Shown in pieces: positions 17,508-25,767 of a stretch of DNA of 64,000 nucleotides; the first letter of the stretch is position 1; every line of letters starts with the position of its first letter. Both the position numbers and the translations under genes were made by a program. The stretch is from Thermalbibacter longus (GTDB lineage: Bacteria; Chloroflexota; Chloroflexia; Thermomicrobiales; Thermomicrobiaceae), in contig NZ_JAMSLR010000003.1 in the NCBI RefSeq assembly GCF_023806485.1, forward strand, positions 314,965-378,964. The letters run 5' to 3'. The notes beneath the pieces were generated by a model. The model made no database searches. It saw only the letters and a list, made by a program, of their open reading frames with translations, and was not told where the DNA came from.

Positions 17508-18119
17508 ATGGCGTTCGAGCTTCCCCCGTTGCCGTATCCGTACGACGCGCTTGAGCCGCACATCGACGCCAGGACGATGGAGATTCATCACTCGGGCCAT
17601 CACGGTGCCTATGTGCGTAACCTTAACGCCGCGCTCGAAAAGCACCCCGAGCTCCAGAACCGGAGCATCGAGGATCTGCTGCGCAACATCAACCAGGTGC
17701 CGGAGGACATCCGTACTGCCGTGCGCAACAACGGCGGTGGTCATGCGAACCACAGCATCTTCTGGACCATCATGGGCCCGAACGCCGGTGGCGAGCCCAG
17801 CGGCGAGCTGGCGGAGGCGATCAATCAGACGTTCGGCAGCTTCGCGACCTTCAAGGAGCAGTTCTCGGCTGCGGCCGCGGGGGTCTTCGGCAGCGGCTGG
17901 GCCTGGGTGGTGCTGAACAACGGGCGACTCGAGATCGTCACCCGGCCCAACCAGGACAGCCCGTACATGGACGGGCTCTATCCGGTGATGGGACTGGACG
18001 TGTGGGAGCATGCCTACTACCTCAAGTACCAGAACCGGCGGCCTGAGTACATCGCCAACTGGTGGAACGTGGTCAACTGGGACGCGGTGGCGCAGCGCTA
18101 TCGCGACGGGCTCAAGTAG
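17508..18119 (+). CDS. sodA: Superoxide dismutase (Fe/Mn family)
   Basis: A 203-residue Fe/Mn superoxide dismutase converting superoxide to oxygen and hydrogen peroxide in the cytoplasm. All four metal ligands are present: His in [10 protein letters not shown], His in [10 protein letters not shown], and Asp and His in [23 protein letters not shown] is the usual core motif. The pattern looks more like Mn-type enzymes, but metal choice cannot be settled from sequence. GGGAGGGAACC precedes the ATG. The gene is followed directly by an intrinsic terminator, so it is monocistronic. Confidence 0.95.
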   Translation: MAFELPPLPYPYDALEPHIDARTMEIHHSGHHGAYVRNLNAALEKHPELQNRSIEDLLRNINQVPEDIRTAVRNNGGGHANHSIFWTIMGPNAGGEPSGELAEAINQTFGSFATFKEQFSAAAAGVFGSGWAWVVLNNGRLEIVTRPNQDSPYMDGLYPVMGLDVWEHAYYLKYQNRRPEYIANWWNVVNWDAVAQRYRDGLK

Positions 18120-18153
18120 CGAGTACCTGCCCTAACTGTCCGGCGAAGAGCAC

Positions 18154-18187
18154 GAGGCCCCGCTGTGATGCGGGGCCTCTGTTTTCT
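18154..18187 (+). terminator. Intrinsic terminator of the superoxide dismutase gene
   Basis: A perfect 10-bp stem (GAGGCCCCGC / GCGGGGCCTC) with loop TGTGAT, followed by TGTTTTCT. It starts 34 bases after the stop codon. Confidence 0.9.
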
Positions 18188-18209
18188 CTGGATCTCAGTG
18201 TGGGGGTGG

Positions 18210-19199
18210 TCAATGCCCCTCTTCCGCCGGCACCAGCGGTCGCAGACCTGCCTCGATCTGCGCGCGGTACGGCTCGAGGAAGGGTGGCAACGCGAGTCGC
18301 TCGCCGAGGTGCGCCGGGTCCTCATCGACGGCGAAGCCCGGTCCGTCAGTGGCGATCTCGAAGAGCACGCCGCCCGGCTCGCGGAAGTAGAGCGAGCGGA
18401 AGTAGTAGCGGTCGATTACCGGCGTCACCGTAAGCCCAGCCGCTGCCACGCGCTCGTGCCACTGGCGATGCTGCTCGTCCGTCGGAGTGCGGAAGGCGAC
18501 GTGGTGTACCCCACCGATGCCGGTGCGAGCACGCGGCAACTCCGGCCTGACCTCGACGTGGACCTCGGCGCCTGGGCCACCCGGCCCTGTCTCGAAGACG
18601 ACACGCCGGTGCCCATCGAGCGCGAGCTCCGCTGCCCAGCGGAATCCGAGCACGTCGCGGAGCACTGCCTCGGTAGGGCCGAGGTCGCGCACCACCAGGG
18701 CGACGAAGGCGATGCCGCGGATGGCGAACTCGGCCGGAACCGGGCTCTCGCGCCAGGGCGAGCCACCGGGCCAATCGCTGGCGTCAATCAACGCAAGCCG
18801 CTGGCCCTCGGGGTCGGTGAAGCGGATCATGCCGCGGCCGCCGTACTCCTCTATGCCCTGATGGTCGATGCCTGCCCTGTCGAGACGGTCCGTCCAGTAC
18901 TGCAGCGCGGGGCGGCCAGGCACGCCGAGCGCGATGGTCGCCACCTCGCCCGCCCCGGGGCGATGCGGGCCAGCGTCGGGCCAGTCGAAGAAGGTGACCT
19001 CAGTGCCGGGGCTGCCGGTCTCGTCCCCGTAGAACAGGTGGTAGGCGGACACGTCGTCCTGGTTGACGGTCTTCTTGACCAGGCGCATCCCCAGGACGCG
19101 AGTGTAGAAGCGGACGTTCTCGGCTGCCCGACCGGTGACTGCCGTGACGTGGTGGATCCCTCCGAGCTCCAGCTCGGTCACCGGGCTCCGGCTGTTCAT
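18210..19199 (-). CDS. VOC family ring-cleaving dioxygenase (MhqO/PcpA-like)
   Basis: A 329-residue two-domain vicinal oxygen chelate protein. The N-terminal module starts LGGIHHVTAVTGRAAENVRFYTRVLG and contains VKKTVNQDD and YHLFYGDETGSPGTEVTFF. The C-terminal module contains GGVHHVAFRTPTDEQ and GVLFEIATDGPGF, which carry the metal ligands (His, His, Glu). This pattern is typical of MhqO/PcpA-type hydroquinone or catechol dioxygenases and related glyoxalases. GAGGAAGGA precedes ATG 19199. The next gene on the same strand encodes a MOSC protein. The ring substrate is not known. Confidence 0.85.
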   Translation of the reverse strand: MNSRSPVTELELGGIHHVTAVTGRAAENVRFYTRVLGMRLVKKTVNQDDVSAYHLFYGDETGSPGTEVTFFDWPDAGPHRPGAGEVATIALGVPGRPALQYWTDRLDRAGIDHQGIEEYGGRGMIRFTDPEGQRLALIDASDWPGGSPWRESPVPAEFAIRGIAFVALVVRDLGPTEAVLRDVLGFRWAAELALDGHRRVVFETGPGGPGAEVHVEVRPELPRARTGIGGVHHVAFRTPTDEQHRQWHERVAAAGLTVTPVIDRYYFRSLYFREPGGVLFEIATDGPGFAVDEDPAHLGERLALPPFLEPYRAQIEAGLRPLVPAEEGH

Positions 19200-19227
19200 C
19201 GCGCGATCCTTCCTCGTTGTTCCGCCA

Positions 19228-19740
19228 CTAGCCATCGCCTGCCGGCGCGGCTGTAGCCCGCAGCAGTGTCACCGGGTCGCCCGGCCGCAGCGTGCCCGGC
19301 TCCAGGACGACGGCCGTGACCCCGCGACGTCCGTAGAGGTGCTTGACCAGAAGCGGGTGGTAGACCGCGACCGTCTTGCATGGCTGGTTCTGCGCCGTGA
19401 CCTCGACGAGCACCGGCCCGAGCCGCAGCCGGTCGCCGGGCTGGAGATCGCTCAGGTCGCCCAGCCCCCATACCAGCACGTTCTCGGCCAGGTCGCCAGG
19501 CTTGAGCTGGATATCCAGGAGCAGGTTCATCTCGTCCAGCACTTCCTGGGCGACGATAGTGAGCTGGCGCCGGTTCGGCTCCGGCTCACCCTTCTTCTTG
19601 TGCCGGTTGTATGGCCCGGCGTGGTAATCCCCGTCGATACCGTGCGGGCCGACCTCGACCTGCAACTGGGGATACTTCGGCACGCCACCGGTCGGGCTCG
19701 AGCACACGGCGACGACTTGTCCGGTTCTGGCCGCGCTCAC
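19228..19740 (-). CDS. MOSC domain-containing protein
   Basis: A 170-residue stand-alone MOSC domain (molybdenum cofactor sulfurase C-terminal-like). It contains GVPKYPQLQVEVGPHGIDGDYHAG, the family motif RQLTIVAQEVLDEMN, LKPGDLAENVLVWGL and the conserved cysteine in NQPCKT. MOSC proteins bind molybdenum cofactor or carry sulfur to metal sites. AGGAG precedes the GTG start. It lies 28 bases upstream of the dioxygenase gene on the same strand. A molybdenum-hydroxylase fragment is encoded at the far end of the window, but no direct link is visible. Confidence 0.85.
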   Translation of the reverse strand: MSAARTGQVVAVCSSPTGGVPKYPQLQVEVGPHGIDGDYHAGPYNRHKKKGEPEPNRRQLTIVAQEVLDEMNLLLDIQLKPGDLAENVLVWGLGDLSDLQPGDRLRLGPVLVEVTAQNQPCKTVAVYHPLLVKHLYGRRGVTAVVLEPGTLRPGDPVTLLRATAAPAGDG

Positions 19741-19889
19741 GCAGTCACTCCTTCACGCTACCGGCTCGGACGGTCCTTCCGGTCGATTCCACCCGGGCGA
19801 TGGCCGGGGCCGGCGAGTTCTCCGGGCGTGTCGCCGTTCCCTATCTAAACACGAGAGGGACGCGCCGGCAATCGATCGTTCGGCTGCCT

Positions 19890-20555
19890 TCACCTGGCTG
19901 CTCGCCTGCCCAGCGCCTCGGCAGCATAGACCACCACCGAGCAGCCGACCGGGAATACCAGCTCGTTGACCCCCCGCGTGAACAGGTCGATCGCCGACAT
20001 GCCCTCGGCGGTCTGCAGGATCAGCACGAGCACAAAACCGCCGAACACCAGACCCACGAGGAAACCAGTGGCGACATAATGGCTGATCCGGCCGTGCTCC
20101 CACTTCTGGATCCTGGCGATAGCCAAGCCGAGTATGCCGTACTCGATCCCCTTGACCGCGGCGAGCAAGAACGGTGAGGGTGTGGCCGGGACCGCGCTGG
20201 CAATCGCCAGCGCCTGTGCCACGCTCTTGTGGAGCGTGCGGGCAACAGCGAAGGCTGCCGGCGCGATGAAGAAGCCGGTGAACTTTCCGGCCGGGATACC
20301 CGTCTTCGCGACGGCTAACCCCACGGCAAGCCCCGTGCAGACGAAGAATGACCACGCGATCTGCTGGACGAGTTTCACCGCGAAGGACCGAGCCGTGGTG
20401 CCCTCGCCGAAGGCGGCGGCGAGAACGAGGAGGATCACCTCCATCGTCAGCCCCAGGAGGATAGAGAGCCAGGCGACGTGCAGGAGAAACGCGCGCAGGT
20501 CGAGTGCCGGCGCTTTCGCAGTCGCCGCGGGGTGGCCGCCGTTAGTCGCGCCCAT
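19890..20555 (-). CDS. Multi-pass membrane protein of unknown function
   Basis: A 221-residue protein with four to five transmembrane helices: FLLHVAWLSILLGLTMEVILL, IAWSFFVCTGLAVGLAVA, FTGFFIAPAAFAVA, GFLVGLVFGGFVLVLI and LVFPVGCSVVVYAAEAL. The start at 20555 has GGAGG (GAGAGGAGG) seven bases upstream. I do not recognise the family. It is divergent from the HyuA-like gene; an extended -10 on the minus strand (TGGTAGACT, plus coordinates 20696-20704) may drive it. Confidence 0.68.
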   Translation of the reverse strand: MGATNGGHPAATAKAPALDLRAFLLHVAWLSILLGLTMEVILLVLAAAFGEGTTARSFAVKLVQQIAWSFFVCTGLAVGLAVAKTGIPAGKFTGFFIAPAAFAVARTLHKSVAQALAIASAVPATPSPFLLAAVKGIEYGILGLAIARIQKWEHGRISHYVATGFLVGLVFGGFVLVLILQTAEGMSAIDLFTRGVNELVFPVGCSVVVYAAEALGRRAAR

Positions 20556-20859
20556 GCGAGGCCTCCTCTCCGTAGAGATGCGCGACTCATGGAGAGGGGC
20601 CAGCCGGCAACCGGGGCTGGCGGCTCTCCGCCCGACCAGGACGACAGCGTTGGCGTGCGTGCCTCGCCTCTGGCCCGTGGCCGGTGTATTGCAGCAGTCT
20701 ACCAGATGCGGCCCTGCTCCGATGCGGGGCGTGGCGGCTTCGATGATCGACCAGTCGTGAAGCGGGCTGGGCCTCTCCGGAGGCCGGAGGCGCGGTACAG
20801 TACGCCTGTCGCTCCGCCTGCGCGGCGGGGAGCGGTGGTGCTGCTCGAAAGGAGGGCGC
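20556..20859. other. Divergent intergenic region between the membrane protein and the HyuA-like gene
   Basis: 304 bases without a credible gene. A minus-strand extended -10 candidate (TAGACT, 20696-20701) and a plus-strand TACAGT (20796-20801, no good -35) are the only signals seen. The AAAGGAGG ribosome binding site of the HyuA-like gene is at the right edge. Confidence 0.5.
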
Positions 20860-22401
20860 GTGCGCATCGGGATCGACGTCGGCGGGACAAATACCGACGC
20901 GGTGCTGCTCGAGGGGCGCGAGGTCATCAGTTGGGCCAAGCGCCCGACGACCCCGAACGTGACCGATGGGATCAGAGCCGCTCTGCAGGCTGTGCTGTCC
21001 GGTACGGACGTGGCCCCTCGCGATATCGGCGCGGTGATGATCGGGACCACGCACTTCACCAACGCGGTGGTCCAGCGCCGCGAGCTCGACCGGATCGCGG
21101 CCGTCCGGCTGGGGCTGCCGGCCACCCAGGCCATCCCGCCACTGACCGACTGGCCCGACGAGTTGCGCGAGGCCGTCGCCGGACTCGTCCGGCTCCTGCC
21201 CGGCGGCCACCAGTTCGACGGCCGGGAGATCGCCCCGCTCGACCGTGCGGCGGTCGATCAGCTCATCGCCGAGCTGCGCGCGGAGGGAATCGATACTGTC
21301 GCGGTGAGCGCTGTCTTCTCCCCGGCGGTGCCCGACCACGAGCGCGCGATCGGAGCCTGGCTCAGGGAGGCGCTACCGGGCGTACACCTGACGCTATCGC
21401 ACGAGATCGGCCGGTTGGGGCTGCTGGAGCGGGAGAACGCGGCCGCGCTCAATGCCTGCCTCAACACGCTCGCCCGCCGGACGATCAGCGCCTTCACGCG
21501 CGCGCTGGCCGAGCTGGGCATCGAAGCACCCCTTTACCTGAGCCAGAACGACGGCACGCTGATGGCCGCCGGGTTCGCGGCGCGCTACCCGGTGTTGACG
21601 TTCGCCTCGGGTCCCACCAACAGCATGCGCGGTGCGGCGGCGCTCAGCGGGATCGCCGACGCAGTCGTGCTCGATGTCGGTGGCACCACGACTGACGGCG
21701 GGGTGCTGGTGAACGGCTTCCCGCGGGAAGCCTCGTTCGAGGTCGAGGTCGGCGGCGTGCGTACCAACTTCCGCATGCCGGACGTGGTGAGCGTCGGGCT
21801 GGGCGGCGGGAGCCTCGTCACCGCCGACGGCGGGCGGGTCGGGCCGCAGAGCGTCGGCTACCGCTTGACCGAAGAGGCGCTCATCTTCGGCGGCCGAACG
21901 CTGACCGCGAGCGACATCGCCGTTGCCGCGGGCCGAGCCAGCTTCGGCGATCCAGCGCGCGCCCGCAGCCTCCCGGTGGATCTGGTGCAGCGGGCGCTGT
22001 CGGTCATCGATGGCCGGCTGTCCGAGCTGGTAGACGCGCTCAAGACCTCACCGGATCCGGTGCCAGTGGTGGTGGTCGGCGGTGGCAGCGTGCTGGTGCC
22101 GGACGAGATCGAGGGAGCATCGGTCGTCGTCCGGCCGCCATATGCAGAGGTCGCGAACGCCATCGGCGCGGCCATCGCCCAGGTGAGCGGCGAGGTCGAC
22201 CGGGTGTTCTCGCTCGAGGGCAGGAGCCGTGACGCGGTGCTGGCCGAGGCGAAGGCCGAGGCCGAGCGGCTGGCGGTGGAGGCGGGGGCTGATCCAGCAA
22301 CGGTGAGCGTCGTCGAGGTGGACGAGATCCCGCTGGCGTACCTGCCATCGACCGCGGTACGCATCCGGGTGAAGGCAGTCGGTAATCTGCGAGGAGTGTA
22401 G
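20860..22401 (+). CDS. Hydantoinase/oxoprolinase family protein (HyuA-like)
   Basis: A 513-residue protein with the ASKHA-type N-terminus IGIDVGGTNTDAVLLEG, TTHFTNAVVQRR, the hydantoinase-A core NAALNACLNT, LSQNDGTLM, FASGPTNSMRGAA and VLDVGGTTTDGGVLVNG. The length matches the HyuA-type proteins paired with DUF917. They are thought to hydrolyse cyclic amides with ATP. GTG 20860 follows AAAGGAGG. The DUF917 gene starts three bases after the stop, so the pair is translationally coupled. The natural substrate is unknown; hydantoins or pyrimidine-derived rings are possible. Confidence 0.87.
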   Translation: MRIGIDVGGTNTDAVLLEGREVISWAKRPTTPNVTDGIRAALQAVLSGTDVAPRDIGAVMIGTTHFTNAVVQRRELDRIAAVRLGLPATQAIPPLTDWPDELREAVAGLVRLLPGGHQFDGREIAPLDRAAVDQLIAELRAEGIDTVAVSAVFSPAVPDHERAIGAWLREALPGVHLTLSHEIGRLGLLERENAAALNACLNTLARRTISAFTRALAELGIEAPLYLSQNDGTLMAAGFAARYPVLTFASGPTNSMRGAAALSGIADAVVLDVGGTTTDGGVLVNGFPREASFEVEVGGVRTNFRMPDVVSVGLGGGSLVTADGGRVGPQSVGYRLTEEALIFGGRTLTASDIAVAAGRASFGDPARARSLPVDLVQRALSVIDGRLSELVDALKTSPDPVPVVVVGGGSVLVPDEIEGASVVVRPPYAEVANAIGAAIAQVSGEVDRVFSLEGRSRDAVLAEAKAEAERLAVEAGADPATVSVVEVDEIPLAYLPSTAVRIRVKAVGNLRGV

Positions 22402-22403
22402 GC

Positions 22404-23546
22404 GTGTGGTACGTGGACGAAGAGCGGCTGGAACATATCGCCATCGGGGCTGGCATCCTCGGCACGGGCGGTGGCGGGAACCCGTACTACGGCAAGCTGC
22501 ACGTGCGGCGGCTGCTCCGTGAGGGGGCGCGTATCCCGGTCGTAAGCCTCGATGAAGTGCCGGACGACGCGCTGGTCGTCTCAGTCGGAGGCATGGGGGC
22601 GCCGACCGTTGGGATCGAGCGGATTCACCGGGGAGATGAGCCGCTGGTCGCGCTCCGCGCGCTGGAGGAGCACCTGGGCCGCCGGGCGACTCACCTGATC
22701 CCCGGGGAGATCGGTGGAGCGAACTCGACCCGCCCGATGGCGATCAGCGCCATGACCGGCTTGCCGGTCATCGATGCCGATGGGATGGGCCGGGCATTTC
22801 CAGAGCTCCAGATGGACACGTTCGCGATCTACGGCGTCTCGTCGACGCCGGCAGCCCTGGCGGACATCTACCACAACGTCGTCCTCTTTCCGCGCCTCGC
22901 GGACGCCTTGACACTCGAACGCTACGCCCGGGCCGTGACCGTCCAGATGGGCGGGGCGGCCGGCTACGCCTTCCCAGCGATGTCCGGCGCGGAGGCGAAG
23001 CGGACGGCCGTCCCGATGACGCTCTCGCTCGCCGAAGCAGCCGGCGCGGCGGTGCGACGCGCCCGCCGGGAACATGCTGACCCAGTGGCCGCGGTGCTGC
23101 GCGTCACCGGAGGACAGGTTGTGTTTCGTGGCAAGGTGATCGACGTGCAGCGCCGGCTGGTCGCGGGCTTCGCCCGCGGGGTGGTGGAGCTGGACGGGCT
23201 CGGCGACGATCGCGGGAGCCGGATGCGCATCGACTTCCAGAACGAGAACCTGATCGCCCGCCGTGACGGCGACGTGGTGGTCGTCGTGCCTGACCTGATC
23301 TGCCTGGTGGACGCCGAGACGGCGGAGCCGGTCACGACGGAGGTCGTGCGCTATGGCCTGCGGGTAGCGGTGCTAGGCATCCCGGCGCCGGCGCTGCTCA
23401 AGACGCCGCAGGCACTGGCGGTCGTGGGGCCAGCCGCTTTCGGGTATCCGGAGATCGAGTACCGCCCGCTGCCGGGAATCTACGGGGGCGACCGCCTGGT
23501 TGGTGAGCGAGACGGGACTGAGCCGAGCTGGCCTCGTTCAGGGTGA
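22404..23546 (+). CDS. DUF917 family protein
   Basis: A 380-residue DUF917 protein with the glycine-rich start IGAGILGTGGGGNPYYG, VSVGGMGAPTV, PGEIGGANSTRPM and LPVIDADGMGRAFPELQM. The family regularly accompanies HyuA-like proteins, as it does here with a three-base gap. The GTG start uses the GAGGAG that lies within the end of the preceding gene. It probably works in the same complex or pathway; the activity is not established. Confidence 0.87.
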   Translation: MWYVDEERLEHIAIGAGILGTGGGGNPYYGKLHVRRLLREGARIPVVSLDEVPDDALVVSVGGMGAPTVGIERIHRGDEPLVALRALEEHLGRRATHLIPGEIGGANSTRPMAISAMTGLPVIDADGMGRAFPELQMDTFAIYGVSSTPAALADIYHNVVLFPRLADALTLERYARAVTVQMGGAAGYAFPAMSGAEAKRTAVPMTLSLAEAAGAAVRRARREHADPVAAVLRVTGGQVVFRGKVIDVQRRLVAGFARGVVELDGLGDDRGSRMRIDFQNENLIARRDGDVVVVVPDLICLVDAETAEPVTTEVVRYGLRVAVLGIPAPALLKTPQALAVVGPAAFGYPEIEYRPLPGIYGGDRLVGERDGTEPSWPRSG

Positions 23547-23795
23547 GACCGCGGTGAGCAGCATCTGCCGCAGCACGTAGAGCAGCAGGAGTGCCACGAG
23601 CGGGGAGAAATCGAACATGCCGAGCGGTGGCAGCACCCGGCGGATCGGGGCGATGATCGGCTCGGTGAGCTGCACCAGGAACTGGCTGATGGGATTGCGC
23701 ATCCCCCGGTCGAACCAGGACAGGATCGCCCGAGCGATGATAGCGAACTGCATGATGGTCAGGAAGGTGAGCAAGACTTGGAAAACCAGGGTCAC
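23538..23795 (-). CDS. YggT family membrane protein
   Basis: An 85-residue integral membrane protein with two helix regions: VFQVLLTFLTIMQFAIIARAILSWF, and FDFSPLVALLLLYVLRQML separated by the conserved PIIAPIRRVLPP turn. YggT proteins are linked to osmotic stress and cell division in other bacteria. GTG 23795 is preferred because GAGAGGAC precedes it. The stop region overlaps the 3' end of the DUF917 gene by nine bases on the opposite strand. Confidence 0.85.
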   Translation of the reverse strand: MTLVFQVLLTFLTIMQFAIIARAILSWFDRGMRNPISQFLVQLTEPIIAPIRRVLPPLGMFDFSPLVALLLLYVLRQMLLTAVSP

Positions 23796-24260
23796 GGTCG
23801 GTGTCCTCTCTCCGTGTTTACTGACCAACCCTAACACGCGTCTGCCCCGGCGTCAACGATGATGCTGACGTCTGAGCGCTTGCCTGCTCGCCTCTTCCGC
23901 GTGTAGCAGAGTTCGCTTTGGGACGCATAGGGGCCCGTGAACTGCCTGCGCCCACGTTCAGCGCGGGGCAGGGGCTAGAGCGTGCGCTGCCTCGCGTTAT
24001 CCATTGCTGAGACGAGCCGCGCCCGCGGCTTCGGCGTCGCCGGTGGATCGACGCACCCTCGGCGACGCCGCGGCGGTCGGAGCTGGTGGACGAGCTCGGG
24101 TGGACGTGCGAGGCCGAGTAGGGTATGCTCCTCCTGGTGGTAACGTTATGGTAAGTATCGAGAAAGGGGGAGCTGCGCTGTCGCGATCTGCAACGGTATG
24201 CTCGCGGCGCCGAAGGGGGCCGGTGACGAGTGCCTATGCACGGATCGAGGCTTATGTCTT

Positions 24261-24294
24261 GTGAAGTGGTGCCAGGTCGGCACCAATTCTTCAC
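24261..24294. repeat. Imperfect inverted repeat (hairpin) upstream of the GT4 promoter
   Basis: GTGAAG-TGGTGCC, a five-base loop, then GGCACCA, a three-base bulge and CTTCAC: 13 pairs in two blocks. It lies about 40 bases before the -35 element, so it could be an operator or the end of a transcript from upstream. No T-run follows. Confidence 0.45.
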
Positions 24295-24335
24295 ACGTTG
24301 CGTAGATCAAGTATCCACGCTCAGTCTTCACTAAC

Positions 24336-24365
24336 TTGACACGTAACGCCTCATACAACTATATA
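24336..24365 (+). promoter_or_regulatory. Sigma70 promoter of the GT4 glycosyltransferase gene
   Basis: A consensus -35 TTGACA (24336-24341), an 18-base spacer and TATATA (24360-24365; TATAAG also at 24362). This is one of the strongest promoter matches in the window. It implies a leader of about 85 bases. Confidence 0.72.
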
Positions 24366-24456
24366 AGACGAATGGGGAGGGGCAAGGCGTCGCCTGGCTG
24401 CGGTCACGGCACTGCGCGCCTGGCCTCGGATACGACGACGAAGGAGGTCTTGCGCG

Positions 24457-25767
24457 ATGCGGATCGCCCAGATTGCGCCGCTCTACGAGGCTGTACCACC
24501 GAAGCTGTACGGTGGAACCGAACGGGTGGTGCATGCGCTGGTAGAGGAATTGGTCCGCCGTGGCCATGAGGTAACGCTCTTCGCGACGGCGGACTCTCGC
24601 ACGAGCGCCCGCCTGGTACCGATGGCCGACGGCGGGTTGCGCTTGCTCGGTACGAAGGATCCCTGGGCTCTGCATGTTGCCATGCTGGAGGAAGTCTATG
24701 CCCAGGCCGACCAGTTCGACGTGATCCACTCGCACGTCGACTACCTTACCTTTCCGTTCGCCCGCCAAAGCTCCACGCCCACCATCACCACGCTACACGG
24801 GCGACTCGACATGCCGGAAACCCGGCGGGTGCTCGCGCGCTTCCCGGAGCAGCGTCTGGTCAGCATCAGCGAGACGCAGCGTCTACCGCTGGCCGATCTG
24901 CCGCTCCGCTGGCAAGCCACGGTCTACAACGGCATTCGCCTGGAGCACTTCCCGTTCCGCGCGGAGCCGGATGATCCACCCTACCTTGTCTTCCTAGGCC
25001 GCATCTCCCCGGAGAAGGGGCCGCTGCAGGCGATCGAGGTCGCCAAGCGCGCCGGGATCCCGCTGAAGATCGCGGCCAAGATCGATCCGGCCGATCGGGA
25101 GTGGGCAGAGGCGAACTTCCTGCCGCTGCTGGACACGCCGGGCGTCGAATATCTGGGCGAGGTGAACGAGCAGCAGAAGGCAGAGTTGCTCGGCGGCGCG
25201 CTGGCGCTGCTCTTCCCGATCAACTGGCCAGAGCCCTTCGGGCTCGTGATGATCGAGTCGATGGCCTGCGGCACGCCGGTGGTGGCTTTCCCCGGCGGTT
25301 CGGTCGAAGAGATCGTTGTCGACGGCGTCACCGGGCTGATCTGCCACTCGCACACGATCGACGAGATGGTCGCGGCACTCGAGCGGGTCGAGCAACTCGA
25401 CCGGGCAGCCTGCCGGCGACATGTCGAACGGTACTTCAGTAGCCGGGTGATGGCCGAGCGCTACGAAGCGGTCTACCGCCAGGCGCTGGCGGAGTCGCTG
25501 GCCGAGCGACTCGGCCCGGCGATCGCCAGCCTCGATGGGCGGCTCACGACGCGCGACCTCATCGGGCATGATGGCCGGCATCTCCTGCTCACCGCGCGGG
25601 TGCTGCGCAACGGCCAGACTCAGCAGACTCCCGACGAGAAGGGGCAAGCCTCGCTGGACTGGTACGACGACGGCCGGATCCCGGAGAATGGGCACGCAAC
25701 CGCTGCGCCGGGTGTCACGACGTTGAGCGAGCAGAGCATCGATCGGGATCGACCGGCCGCCGATTAG
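24457..25767 (+). CDS. Family 4 glycosyltransferase (GT-B fold)
   Basis: A 436-residue GT4 enzyme. The N-terminal domain has IAPLYEAVPPKLYGGTERVVHALVEEL and the C-terminal domain has the nucleotide-sugar site: YLVFLGRISPEKGP, LLFPINWPEPFGLVMIESMACGTPVVAF with the EPFGLVxxE motif, and GGSVEEIVVDGVTG. The last 60-70 residues are a hydrophilic extension beyond the usual domain. GAAGGAGGT sits eight bases before the ATG. The acceptor is unknown. Its stop codon overlaps by four bases the stop of the convergent LLM gene. Confidence 0.88.
   Translation: MRIAQIAPLYEAVPPKLYGGTERVVHALVEELVRRGHEVTLFATADSRTSARLVPMADGGLRLLGTKDPWALHVAMLEEVYAQADQFDVIHSHVDYLTFPFARQSSTPTITTLHGRLDMPETRRVLARFPEQRLVSISETQRLPLADLPLRWQATVYNGIRLEHFPFRAEPDDPPYLVFLGRISPEKGPLQAIEVAKRAGIPLKIAAKIDPADREWAEANFLPLLDTPGVEYLGEVNEQQKAELLGGALALLFPINWPEPFGLVMIESMACGTPVVAFPGGSVEEIVVDGVTGLICHSHTIDEMVAALERVEQLDRAACRRHVERYFSSRVMAERYEAVYRQALAESLAERLGPAIASLDGRLTTRDLIGHDGRHLLLTARVLRNGQTQQTPDEKGQASLDWYDDGRIPENGHATAAPGVTTLSEQSIDRDRPAAD

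Larger units (their letters stand above)
23796..24456. other. Long intergenic region upstream of the GT4 gene
   Basis: About 660 bases with no convincing gene. It contains a hairpin at 24261-24294, a strong sigma70 promoter at 24336-24365 and the GAAGGAGG ribosome binding site of the glycosyltransferase. A 38-codon frame at 24148-24264 has no ribosome binding site. Base composition turns noticeably AT-richer from about 24130, as expected for a control region. Confidence 0.55.

Noticed and set aside
22404-23546. Possibility that the DUF917 gene is a second hydantoinase subunit HyuB
   Set aside because: Length (380 aa) and motifs (GTGGGGNPYYG, GEIGGANS) are those of DUF917; HyuB proteins are longer and differ in sequence.
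24148-24264. A 38-codon frame upstream of the GT4 gene
   Set aside because: No Shine-Dalgarno, Arg/Ser-rich ending and no support beyond an ATG. It is probably part of the intergenic region.
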